A DNA stretch of 64,000 nucleotides from NCBI RefSeq assembly GCF_000315625.1, contig NW_005434562.1:54258-118257 (forward strand), in the 5' to 3' direction. The position numbers and the translations under genes are program-made. The notes below the pieces were generated by a model, which was not told the DNA's origin, did no database searches, and saw nothing but the letters and a program-made list of their open reading frames with translations. Shown in pieces: positions 45,628 through 56,318 of this stretch (within the stretch, counting starts at the first letter, position 1; each line of letters begins with the position of its first letter). Origin of the DNA: Guillardia theta CCMP2712 (Eukaryota > Cryptophyceae > Pyrenomonadales > Geminigeraceae).

Positions 45628-48600
45628 TCAACGGAACTCGATCAGCAGCTCCAGATACGTCTGGTTGCGATCGTACACGATGAACTCCCGGGCCTGCGGG
45701 TTGCCGATGACTGAGTCGTAGAGGCGACCAGTGGAAGCGTTCGGCGGAGGTCGTCGATGGTTCCGCACTTGAGCGTTCTCGATCGGATCGCCGAGGACGA
45801 CGCGGACGAGGAACATGGACTTGAGGCCCTGGGCGTTGGGGGAGCAGAAGCCAGCGCTCTTGCTCGAGTTCTCGGCGAAGTAGATCCCGGCCCCGAACGA
45901 CCCGCCCAGGTTCCCCACCCGCTCGTCCAACCCTCCATCGATGATGCAGTCGACGCTGTGGGCCTTGGTGCCATGGAAGAGGAAGACCTCGTTGCTCTCC
46001 GTGTCTCGCTTCAGCTCGGAGTCCATCCAGGGCCTGTCGGTCAGTACTGCCGTCCTCTTGCGAGCGACGCCGCTCTCGATCATGCTCTGAATGATCCGCT
46101 TCCTCTGCAGGGCAAACGACTCCCAGTGGTCTCGATTCTCAATCTGGAGGATGCGGACAACGTGGCAGCCCCCGGAGCCTGTGGAGCGCATGAGCTCCTC
46201 TATCCTCCCCTTCCACTCCCTCGTCACGTCCACTCTGCCCCTCCTGACTGTCCCAGTGGTCGCCACCTTCCAGTAGAGGGGAGGGTTGAAGATGACTGCA
46301 TCCTTCCTGATGTCCTTCTTCTCCTCCTCGAACTGCTGCTTCTCCTGCTCCCAGGTGCTGAGCTTCCGCTGCAGGCTCAGCTCGCTCCTCTGAAGCTCCA
46401 GCTCGTGCAGGCGGATCGCTTCCTTCTGGTCTCTCAACCTGTTCTCCTCCTCCTCAAGGCGTCGCTTCATGGTCTGCTCCTCACAGTCCAGCTCTCTTCC
46501 CTTGTGCTCGAGCTCCTGCTTCCTCTCCAGCATCTTCTGAGTTTCGGCTTCATTCCTCCTCTTCTCTGCTGCACACTTCGCCTGCTGATCTGCCAGCTCC
46601 TGCTGCCTTCCTTGCAGCTCCGCCAGCTCCCTCTCGTGCAAGCGCTGCATCTGCCTTCGCTCTTCCTCGATCTGCTCTCGCTCGACGATCATCGAGCTGG
46701 TGAAGTAAGGATGCGCGAGGGCTTGCGCGGAGGAGGGGCGAGCTGCACTGTCCTGATGAAGCAAGCTCGAGATCAGCTGGGAAGCGTCACTGTCCTCCAA
46801 CCTCCTGATCGCATCCAGCAACATCTCCTCCTGTCCCAGTCGCGGCTGGACGTCAGTGAGCAACTGCAGCATCACAACCCCGTATGAGTACATGTCGCAC
46901 TTGTGCGACACTCGTCGCCGCGCGTCCTCCAACGAGGAGCAGCCGACGATCTCCGGCGCCGCGTACGCGAGGGTGCCTCCTATCGGCTTGTCGATGGTCG
47001 AGGCGACGCTGACTGTGCAGACGATCCCGTTGATCCGCTCCTCTTGGTTTCTCGACACGTCGAAGTCGGCGATGCAGGGCAGGGCGTCGGGGGAGGAGGA
47101 AGACAGCAGGATGTTCGTCGGTTTGATGTCGCAGTGTACGATGCTGTTCTGTCGCAGGTGCTCGAGGCCTTGCAGGACCTGCAGCAGCACCCGATGCTTC
47201 TGCTGCTCGCTTGGCCGGACCCCCTGGCACCACTCAAGGAGCGTTCCTCCCTCGTAGAAGGGCATCTTGATGTACCCCCGCAGCTCCGGCAGCCGCCCGT
47301 GCGAGTGATCGTCCTCGATGAAGATGCTCAGGAGCCGGACGAGGAAGGGATGCTCGAGCTTGTGCAGCATGGCAGCTTCTTTCAGGAAGTGCGCGACTTC
47401 GCTCCTGCGGTCTGACATGATGTACTCCTTGAGCACGTAGGTAGCCCCTCCCTGCTTGACAAGGTACACGGAGTGGCGGGAGCCCTGCTGACCAGCCTTT
47501 GACAAGTGACGGACGATGTCGAACATGGAGATCCTGGAGCAGCTCTCGATCATGTCGACGTGCGGGACTTCGATCCCCAGGGACCTGTCCAGCTGAGAGG
47601 TCACCAGCTGCTCCAGCAGGTGGTTCTTGTACTCCGGGAAATGAGCGACGAGCCGGCACAGGTGCGCGTCGACGTCCCGGAGGGCCCTCAGCTTGCATGC
47701 CAGCTCGTCCTTGATCTCGGCGAACTTCTGTTTCGCCTCCTCAGCTGGGAACCTCCGTTTCGCCGCCTTCTCGATCAGATGCCTCTGGTCGTCAAGATCG
47801 TCTTCCAGGACCTCCACCTCCTCCTTCAGCCTCCTCCGCCTCTTGAACACAACACCTGGGTCCTCCAGCCCTTCCATGCTCGAGACCTCCTGAGCCAGCG
47901 GAGAGAGATCGATCACCTGGTCGACGAGCACGAGCGAGCGTATCAACCATTCCCTCGCACACCGCAAGATTGGATGCAGCAGGTGGTGGGGAAACGAGTC
48001 CACGATCGTCTCGCTGCTGAGGAGAGCCTCTTGCTCCTGGAAGACTTCCTCCAAACTCTTGCAGGACTGTGACAAGGAGCTTGACAGCTCTTCACTGCTT
48101 CGTCCCGCTGCCATAGCGTCACCATTAAGCATTCTGACAACCTCGCTCAGATCAGATGCCATCGCCCTTGCAATCTGATTTCTCTTGTCGGAGGTTTCAT
48201 GAATCAGCCTACTCACCTCCGCGCCCCATCCCCGCATGGTCTCGTTTAAATCCTCGAGGTGCATGAGAAAGATTGTCCTCTGCGTCAGAGCCTCCTCGTT
48301 CATCTCCTCTCTCTCCCTCTCCTCGCTTGACTCCTCCTGCGTGTCTCCTGGACTCTCAGCCAGACGAGCAGAGTGGAAGTCTGCAGCTTCCGCAAGCTCC
48401 TCTACCAGGGCCCTGAAGTCCTCCAAAGAGGTTTTGCACTCGCTCTGGGATCGCGGCAGCCTGTCAAACGCCGCCAGCATGCGCTCTCGAGTCTGATCGC
48501 GAACTCTCGACACCTCTTTCACATCCTCGTCCAGCACTGCCCCGCCTCGTTCCTCATCTCCCTCTGACTCCCCTGGCGCCTCCGACGAGGACGTGGCAGT

Positions 48601-50232
48601 CAGTCCGGAGAGACTCAGCTGGAGGTCGTTGAGGTCATGCCGGAGCTTGTCAAACTCAGATTTCAGCCGGCAGACATTCAAGAAGGAATCATGACCGGGA
48701 CTCTCCATGAGGTGCTTTAACTGATCGAAGAGAAGGTAGATGTTGATCCCCCTCACTACCTTCTCGTCCTTGAAGTTGGCAGCAAGCGCTCTCAGATCCA
48801 CTTCATGTGCGGAGCTCCGATGGAGGAGGCTTCCCCCCCCCGTAGAGGAGGATTGTCTTTCAGCCAGCTCGACAAGTCGATTGATGGTGCAGACACAAAG
48901 TTTGTTGTCGTAAGCCGCCTCCACCGCCGCTCTTTCGCCCTCGCTTACATCCTGACGTGTCTGCTCGCCCTGACGCTCTTGCTCTACACTTTCCTCCGGT
49001 CCAGCTGGACTTGACCTGCCATCTTCGGCAAGGATGGGAAAAGAGAGAAAATCCGTGTGTCTGAAGCTGCTCTCCTCCACCACCTCTTCCTCCTCTCCAC
49101 GACAATGCAGGCATGGCGTGTTTGAATGGCAGCACTGGCAAAGGTCGCAGGTCTGTTAGGACGGTCTCAACTGGAGATGAATGGTTCTTACGTTCTGCCA
49201 TCGAATGTCAATGTTAGGGCACAACGTCACAATGATGAGCTTACACAACACTTGAGGAAAAGCCGTTCATGGACGAGGAGGCAACAAACTCAAGTCAAAT
49301 TCCCTTGCGTAAACTGTTGAGATTCGATAAATGCTTACCAGCTGGATGGAAAGAAATCGTCGTCAACAACCATGATAAAGAAATGATCAGCGGGGAGACG
49401 CAGGGCAAGGATGTGCTTACATGCTGAGTATCCCAGTGTGTCATCGTATGAGAGATCGTGGGGAAAGTCGTGTCAGAATGAGATCGAGCACAGGTCATCG
49501 CAAGACTCACAATCTTCCATTGAGGAAGAAAAGCCCATAGACGAAGGCAGCAGCGATCCGATGAAAACGTTAGATCCTGACAAACTTCATGGCTGAACAT
49601 ACCGGCTGCGCACAAAAGATGCATCAGCACATTCAGCTATAGAGGGTCTTGGTGATTGCTTACATACTACGTCGAGAGCAGAGAAATGCAGCGAAGAAGT
49701 TCATCGCAAGTAAGAGAACAAGTCAGTGTTTGTGAAGATCTCAAGGAGATTCTTCCTTACAATCTGTAAAGAGAAAGAAGTAAGAGACAGAGAGACAGAG
49801 AGACAGAGAGACAGAGACAGAGACAGAACAAGGATTGTTCGACTTACTTCCTTTGATCATAGTTGGACAAGGCAGAACCAGCGGGTAACGTCAAGACTCA
49901 ACGTGTCATTGCATAACATGTCACTCTCACCAGCTGGAGGTTCGCAGGAGAGGTCCCGGCGGATGAAGAGAAACAAGTCAGACGAGTGGAGGAAGAATAC
50001 TACCACTTACTCCCTGATCAATTGTGAGCGAAAAATGTCGGAGGAGCTTTCATGATGACTTACTCGCTGTTTTCATTCCGTACAATGTCGAGGATCGAGG
50101 TCGAGAGGTAGGCGATGCGAACATGTCAGCACGATGGGATGAAGAAGCTAGTGAAAGCGGCACCGTCTGCATGTCCTGTGAGAAGGAGTAGGAACAGAAG
50201 CAGGGGCGGGAGCGGGAGCGGGAGCGGGAGCG

Positions 50233-50297
<65 letters not shown>

Positions 50298-50577
50298 AGC
50301 TGCAAGATGGTCTTACGCAAACTTGTGGGCTTTTACTTCCTCGCTCTACAGGGATCTGTGCATTACAAGCCTGAGTTTCAAGAGGTGACGTCCTCCCCTC
50401 CTCTTCCTGCCTCTGCCCTCCTCCCCTCCTCTCCTCCTCCCTCTCCCCTCTTCCTCCTCCCTCTCCCCTCTTCCTCCTCCCTCTCCCCCATCCGCCTCCT
50501 CCTCTCCTCCCTCTCCCCTCTTCCTCCTCCCTCTCCCCCATCCGCCTCCTCCTCTCCTCGCCCTCCATGCCTGGCAT
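45628..50577 (-). CDS. Protein kinase-PARP fusion with coiled coils and a microexon-encoded Cys-rich N-terminus
   Basis: The main exon (49152 to 45628) holds three parts. First is a coiled-coil region of about 500 residues. A protein-kinase domain (about 534-798, counting from 49083) has ATP lysine ATYVLKEY, catalytic loop HCDIKPTNIL instead of HRD, and metal loop ADFDVSR instead of DFG. A long Glu/Gln/Arg coiled coil follows. Last is a PARP catalytic domain: RILQIENRDHWESF, the NAD His in LFHGTK (about 1037), Tyr in FGAGIYFAE (1067) and Glu in AREFIVYD (1134). So the H-Y-E triad of polymer-forming PARPs is complete. Upstream, an exon from ATG 50577 (MPGMEGEERRRR, ending SPQVC) connects through tiny exons to TCDLCQCCHSNTPCLHCRGE. 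Total is about 1,278 residues. Likely role: stress or damage signalling coupling phosphorylation to ADP-ribosylation. The kinase-PARP order is unusual to my knowledge. Confidence 0.82.
49152..50316 (-). other. Array of single-codon microexons
   Basis: On the minus strand the pattern acceptor AG, three bases, donor GTRAG (once GTATG) recurs at 50064 (CGA), 50011 (GGA), 49931 (CTG), 49848 (GAA), 49761 (ATT), 49664 (TAT), 49603 (CCG), 49511 (ATT), 49421 (CAT), 49339 (CTG) and 49192 (AAC). A six-base unit, TGTTGT, lies at 49245. Intervening introns are 39-97 nt, like ordinary introns in this window. Together these encode RGLEIYPIHLCCN in phase 0. They join a preceding 12-nt exon (DMQT, 50164-50175) and a following exon that opens at 49152 with TCDLCQCC, already in the kinase-PARP frame. 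Confidence 0.7.
50204..50296. repeat. (GGAGCA/GGAGCG)n hexanucleotide repeat in an intron
   Basis: About 15 hexamer copies lie inside the intron between the SPQVC exon and the DMQT exon of the kinase-PARP gene. A related hexamer is at 53518-53569 and a related heptamer at 63823-63973. Confidence 0.9.
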
Positions 50578-50930
50578 TTGTTGCACTGTTTCATTGCCAT
50601 CTTGGCACCATGCAAGTGGTACTCGTCTTGAGGTGGGGGCTCAAGCCTGGATTTTTATCGATTGCCTTACTAAGCTTCCGGCCCCACCCCCGGGGACCCC
50701 CTCTTATGCCAAATAGGTTTCCTAGCTCGAGGGAACCCAAACCTGCCCGATGTCATTTGGGTGGAGGAGATAACGAGTGAAGTTTGTTCATTCAAAAGTG
50801 AAAACGAGAATATCAAGAGACGGCGACGATGAGCGAACTCACGCCCTCTCTTGTAGCTCTCTTCGAATTACATCCTCATATGCTCAAACTCAGCAGCCTG
50901 AAACTTCCGTCACCACAATAATCAGACAAG

Positions 50931-52662
50931 TCAAACAGCCTTCACCTTCTTTCCTGTCAGCGCCTCAAAGACACAGACAAGCGTTTCGGCAACCAACAGC
51001 CGGCGGATCGGCGCCATGACATCGATTCCCCCGTCGGTGTTCACTCCTATCTGGAACTGAAGTCGCATCCCAAAGGCAATCTGGGTGTTTGCAAGACTTG
51101 ACTTGTTGTCTTCCAGCCACTTCCTGGCGTTGGCGTCGGTGTCTGCGATGCTAACCTTGCAGGCCTCGATGAAGCTCTCAGGCTTCTTCGCGTAATCTCT
51201 TCTTCGCTCTGGCGCGACCTCTGGGCAGAGCAGGTAGAAGTCGCTCCTGCTCATCTTGTAGCCCGTGGTGTTGGTGATGGTCTGCTGGGCCATGGCATCG
51301 AAGGTCCTGTCGATGACTGCCATGCGGCTTTCTTCCGACATCTTCATCCACCGATCCATGAAGATGTTGTTGAACGTGCTGTCTTTGAGGAACGCGTCAA
51401 GACTCTTCTGATACATGTTGGCATGGTGGTTGAGGCCGCTCCCTCCCTCATCCTCTGGTTCGGGTTCAGGTTCTCCCTCCTCTTCCAGCTGAAGCTTGAT
51501 CGTCTGACCAGGGACGGCATCTTCCGGAAGCTCCAGTTCGATCTCGCCATGACCAGGGATGTTATACTTGATGGTGCGGTTCTCTGGGATGACGTCTGGG
51601 ATCGTGATCTCGATGAGCTTCTCCTCCTCCATTCGGTCTATCTCGGGCTGCAATCTGTCGATTCCTTCCTTAGCCAAGGTATTGCTCGGCTCGTACGACA
51701 TCGCTCGCTTATAGTCGTCATATGCCAGCTTCAGGTCCATCTTGGCTTCATAGATTTTGGCCCTGCAAAGTCTGGCCTTGACATATCTGAGCATGACATC
51801 CGTTCAGTGTGTTGTTGAGGGCATGAATGAAATTCATCACCTGAAATCATATTTCAACGCTGCAGTACAATCTTCGATAGCCTGATCGGCCTTGTCCATT
51901 AGAATGATTGTGTTGCTTTCATCCTTCTTTTCGGGAGTGTTTGCAATAGCGCTGCCAATATAGAGTCAATGAAACTTTTGTAGAGATAGCTTCAAGAAGT
52001 ACATGTTCCATCGTGCAGCTGCGCGATTATTGTAGTACACAGCGAGCTGCCTCTTGGCGTCTATTCCTCCGTTCACGCCTAGTTGCATCTTCAGTCATCG
52101 AACCAGCTCGAGCTCTGACCTACAATCAGGACCCGCAAGCTCTATCGCTTTAGAGAAGCAGTCCTCCGCCTCCGCGTACTCTCCCTTGGAGAAATGCTTG
52201 TTGCCAGCCTGGTCGAAAGGTAAGCTAGCAAACTCAAAGACGGAAGGCAGCTACCTCCTTATGTTTCTTTGCTTCCTTTTGGTTCTCTGTCTCCTTTGAC
52301 GTGCTGTTCACCACCTGTTGGACAATGAGACATGCTGCAGGCTTCCGAATCTTTTCGTCTGCACACCGTTCGCTGTGTGCTCGTCTTGAGATCTTCAGCG
52401 CGAATAGGGTCTGGTGCTTCAGGGTGCTTCTGCCTGAACCCAACAAATCAGCAGTTCGCTTTGCTCAGATTCGATCAAGCGCGCATCACCTGAACTCCTC
52501 GTAGTCACGAGCACGCTTCTCCTTCTTGAGACGCGCCATGAGCTTCTGATCAATGTTCGGATGGCTATCGCCTTCGTCATCACTAACTTCGATGTGATCC
52601 CACTTGGAGTATTTGAGATTGTCTGGCAGATCAGACTTTCCCACCGGTCTGAAAGAGGACAT
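50931..52662 (-). CDS. TPR co-chaperone-like protein with Cdc37-type N-terminus
   Basis: From ATG 52662 the first exon reads FRPVGKSDLPDNLKYSKWDH then IEVSDDEGDSHPNID. This is the conserved opening of Cdc37, whose His and acidic residues contact kinases and whose Ser is a CK2 site. Downstream exons give a TPR domain: AGNKHFSKGEYAEAEDCFSK (52210), then YYNNRAAARW (52035), QAIEDCTAALKYDFR (51870) and YVKARLCRAKIYEAKMDLKL (51790). TPR is followed by a beta-rich linker (IEITIPDVIPENRTIKYNI) and an acidic stretch. A helical C-terminal domain of about 180 residues (SLDAFLKDSTFNNIFMDRW...) is unassigned. TPR plus a Cdc37-like motif suggests an Hsp90 or Hsp70 client adaptor. Introns number at least six. 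Confidence 0.78.
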
Positions 52663-53230
52663 CTGAAACTTCAATCAGAGATTTGAAAGCTTCAATCATG
52701 TGTTTGACCACAGCATCACATCGGTCGAAAAATGATCATGAGGAGCAAGAGATCAAAACTAGCGAAAGGGGATGGAGAAAGATGATATCAGCACACAGGC
52801 AAAGAGAGGTGGTCGACAGGCACAGCCTTGAAATGGTTGTTGTCGTGAGGAGAGGGAGAAGATGAGCAGAGATGGAGAGAGGAGGGCATATATAGTTGAT
52901 GGTGATGAGATCTGAAAGGAAGGAGGAAGGAGAAGGAGAAGGAGGAGGGAGGACGATGGGATATCAGCTGCATTAAGCGGCATGTTGGCGCTGAAATTGA
53001 GATAGCTGGAGGGGTAGTCCCTGGACAGGAGGGGGTACTACCCCCTACCCCAGTTTGCCTCATAGAGTTTGGGGCGACGTCAACAATCCTCACGGGGGTA
53101 GGTGGGTGGGGTGGGTCAAAGGAAGATCAAGAATTTCTCGAACGCGGAAAGCAAAAACAATTATTAGCTAATGCAGTTTACTCGTGCTCGTATACTGTAA
53201 GTGAGTAAGCTCGTTTCCGAACGGGCGGCA
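52663..53230. other. Intergenic; includes a GGGGTA island at 53010-53120
   Basis: A purine-rich tract at 52915-52960 is followed by GGGGTAGTCC, GGGGGTACTACCCCC and GGGGGTAGGTGGG words. No gene is seen. Confidence 0.5.
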
Positions 53231-53233
53231 GCG

Positions 53234-53518
53234 TCAGACGAGGGTCCCCTCGAAAGGAGAAACTCGGGCCGATGTCGACGACGACCGTCGACTCCCCGAG
53301 TGCGCCTCCCGCATCTGTAGAAGATTTCTCCAGTCCTCCTCACTCATATCGTAGGACTCTGGCGATGAGAGAGACTGAGCGACTGGGAAAAGCGTCCTCA
53401 CGAGCCCGTCCTGCTTGCTGCCCGCGGCACATGTAAGACCCTGTAACTTGGGAGCAGGAGGACTTACAGTGCTTCGACGCTGGATCTTTTGGGCGTCCAA
53501 TCCTCGGCAGGATCGGAG

Positions 53519-53569
<51 letters not shown>

Positions 53570-55605
53570 ACGCCATCGTCGCCTACGAGGACCCTTGTGA
53601 TCTGCTGCTCGTCAGCGAATCATCTCAAGAGCTTCACATTGGCGTTACCTCCCAGCTCTGGTTTTCGCCCTCCCTGCTACGGATGCTTTGAATCATATCA
53701 GACACGTCCTCCTGACACCGGACCGAGTCGCTCAAGATCCCTGAGGCAAGGCGCTGCACGCATGCTCTCATGATCTCTGCCTCTGCTTCCTTCATGGCTG
53801 AAGTTCTCTCCAGCTCGTCGATAGCGGCACACTGCCCGTCCTGACGTGCGAGCAGGGCATCCAGAGACGCTTGCAGAGAAGTGAAGGAGTTGTCGACTCG
53901 GTCGAGCTCCTCCACTCCCATCGCGTTCAATTGCTCTTGATGGGCTGTCAGATTCCTGAGAAGCTCCCGGAGGCTCCGAAGAGAGTCAGGGCACATCCTG
54001 GTCCTGCTCGTGCTGACGTGGCGCTTGCCAGGGGCCGCCTTGACCACTGCCAGCAGTTCTCTCGCCTCTTCATCGATCCCAGAGAAGCAATCAGCAACGC
54101 AAGTGACGATACTGGTCGATGAGTCGACATGGCCTGCAATCTGCAAATCATCTCAACCTTGATCATATGCCAAAAAAGCATTCATGACGTCTGTAGCACC
54201 TGATCAACAATTGTGCACATATCTTCGATCATTGTAGATTGGCGTTCCTGCTCCTCGTATTGCGTTTTCATTTTGTCTTCCAGCCTGTGAAATGCCTGCC
54301 GCAACATTGAAATTTCCTCGTTCTTTGATGTCATCTGTTGTTGCTCAACGTGAAGCTGCTGCTCAAGATCCTGATACAATTTCAGGCTGAGAACCAACGA
54401 GGAAAGCAAACAATTACGATCACGCGCGATTCAGCAGCTGATAACTGATCCATCGCAGCGCTCAGAGTCATGTCCGTTTCAGCGCAGCGCTCCATCCAAG
54501 AATCTACTTCGCTCTGCAGTAGCTGATTTCTCCGTTTCTGATCAGACAGAGTCTCTTCTAAGTTTTCAATCCCCTTGAGAAGATAGTCAGCTTTCGATGC
54601 AGCCATTTGTTGACACTGGAGAACCTGAATAATTATCCTCTCTCGTTCCAATTCCTCTTCATCGTGCAGCAGGTCAAAAGTTCTCGGCCTTGCTGCTTGT
54701 AAGAACAGCTCAGCTGAATGAATCCTTGCTCCTGCAATATCCTTCTGCACGTCAGGGCAATGATACATTGTTGAGCGGCTTTACCAGAGTGTCTCTCAAT
54801 CTCCCCTGCTCGCGCGTTTGTTCCTGCAGGGTATGCTCGAGCATTGCGCATCTACAGTTAAGATCAGGAGGAGGCAGGGCAGAGGATGCGACCATGTACC
54901 GATTTCTGCTGGAGATCAACTCGTTCTCCATCTCGTCACGTTGCGCAACCACGGTTTCTAGCATCTTTGAAAGGTTATGTACTTGTGCAGCCGCTCGCCT
55001 CTGGCATATCAAGATGAGTCATCAGTCGCTGTGCAGCGCTCCTGACCTGCGGCACCATCCTCTCATCCTGTCGATCGAAAACTCTCCTGCTATCCGCAGA
55101 CATCTTCAGAAACTCCTTTGCACCTGCTGACTTGTTTAGCTCCTCCATCTACACGCTCAAGAAGCTCACCCAGCCTTCTCGTGTCTTGATTCCATCCCTG
55201 CATCGGTGCGGGTGTGATATTCTCCTCCGCATTTGCCGAATGGTTGGGCTGTGCTGGTCGTCTATCCAACTTCGACCACGACATCGTCGTGCTCTTGCTG
55301 CTCCTTCTGGTTGAGCTGTGGACAAGCACGGTTTCCTTGGCAGAGACCCTTTGTGTTTGGGTAGGGATCGGACGAGCTTTGGGTGCATTCCATGCGAAGT
55401 TTGAATCCATGCCAAGCTCCATCCAGTCCCTTACCTTACGTTCTTCGTCATACATGCTGTTCGACACAAAATTAGAGGACAAAAATGGTCTATCCACTCC
55501 TCCTCTCCTTCTCCTCTCCTTCTCCTCTCCTCTTCTCCTTGTCTTCTCCTTCTCCTCTCCTTGTCTTCTCCTCCTCTCCTCCCTTTCGTCGCTCAACCCT
55601 TTCAT
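53234..55605 (-). CDS. Hypothetical coiled-coil protein
   Basis: Exons joined by short introns cover the whole interval. The N-terminal exon has MYDEERKVRDWMELGMDSNF and a Ser/Thr-rich stretch, then GWNQDTRRLGELLERVD. The central exons (54990-54200) are almost pure heptad sequence, for example NLSKMLETVVAQRDEMENEL, KNEEISMLRQAFHRLEDKMK and QERQSTMIEDMCTIVDQVLQ. The 54140-53640 exon continues with ELLRNLTAHQEQLNAMGVEE and ERTSAMKEAEAEIMRACVQR. The final exon ends SSSTSARVSPFEGTLV at 53234. A (CTCCTG)n run at 53518-53569 lies in or beside the penultimate intron. No catalytic motif is seen; a structural or cytoskeletal role (centrosome, basal body) is a guess. The true first Met may be the one at MYDEE, because the upstream 40 codons are repetitive Arg/Glu. 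Confidence 0.68.
53518..53569. repeat. (CTCCTG)n hexanucleotide repeat
   Basis: About eight perfect copies occur, the reverse-complement relative of the hexamer in the kinase-PARP intron. Confidence 0.93.
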
Positions 55606-55733
55606 CGTACTAAAATTGACAACTTGACTACTTGTTCAACTTTCCTATATAATTTTGCTGTCCTCCGAAATTGATATGAAACTTTAGCGAGGCAGCCTCA
55701 GTGTACGAGCAATACTAAGTTAGCAAGAGGGCA
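55606..55733. promoter_or_regulatory. Short divergent promoter region
   Basis: The region separates the start regions of the coiled-coil gene (-) and the small gene (+). It contains a TATATAAT box near 55646. About 130 bp serves both genes if both starts are right. Confidence 0.45.
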
Positions 55734-56095
55734 ATGGATCGGATGGCAGTAAGATCTGACTCTGATGAAGTCAACGATGAGGAAGAGGTATGTCACCACG
55801 AACATCGCTGAGAGCAAAGAGGTTTTGTTGAAGATCAGCTATCTGTCCCATTGCAGGTGAGGAGAACAGCGACTGAGATTTGCCGAGTCTTCATACCAAA
55901 CTCCCCATACAAAATTCTGTGCATGAAGGTATCTTGCAGCAATACAGGTCGAATGGAGAACAGAACATTGTAGACAACCAAGATGAAGGCCACCGAGTGC
56001 ATCTCAGTTTGCTAGGCGCTGATAGCATCTATTTAACGGGAGAGATTGAGGTCACGTGTACTACAACCTCACGAGTTAGATCGAGAGAGCGATGA
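55734..56095 (+). CDS. Small hypothetical protein
   Basis: Exon 1 (ATG 55734) reads MDRMAVRSDSDEVNDEEE and stops at a GTATGT donor. After an intron ending TTGCAG, exon 2 reads VRRTATEICRVFIPNSPYKI then LCMK. From there two readings exist. Straight reading gives a stop at 55973. A downstream open frame (QYRSNGEQNIVDNQDEGHRV, LSLLGADSIYLTGEIEVTC) ends at 56095 but needs an 11-nt intron or a frameshift. I do not recognise the protein in either form. Confidence 0.42.
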
Positions 56096-56318
56096 AAGGG
56101 TCATGTTGCGATAAGAACAATCGGTCGACATCTCCTGTGCCTGCCTCAATGGGATCGTATGACTGCCTTCATCCCTGCAAGTCTGCGTGCCTGTGGTAGT
56201 GAAGATGAAAATGTGCATGAAACCTCTTCAGCAAGAAGAGTTGTTTTCAATCTCCTTTATTTTACAACAACATCTGTGATCCTACTCGCCTCAGCCTGCA
56301 CGTATTGCAAGCTGTCGG

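Noticed and set aside
45757-46887. 376-codon plus-strand frame
   Set aside because: Antisense to the kinase-PARP exon; Leu-rich composition mirrors the coiled coil and no domain is seen.
49084-49152. RING finger in the Cys-rich exon plus microexons
   Set aside because: The H-x2-C-x2-C and final C-x2-C parts fit, but the first Cys pair and the Cys two before His are missing, so only 'Cys-rich, possibly zinc-binding' is justified.
50115-50780. Plus-strand frame rich in Ser-Arg and Pro
   Set aside because: Created by hexamer and CCTCCTCT low-complexity repeats lying antisense to the kinase-PARP 5' region.
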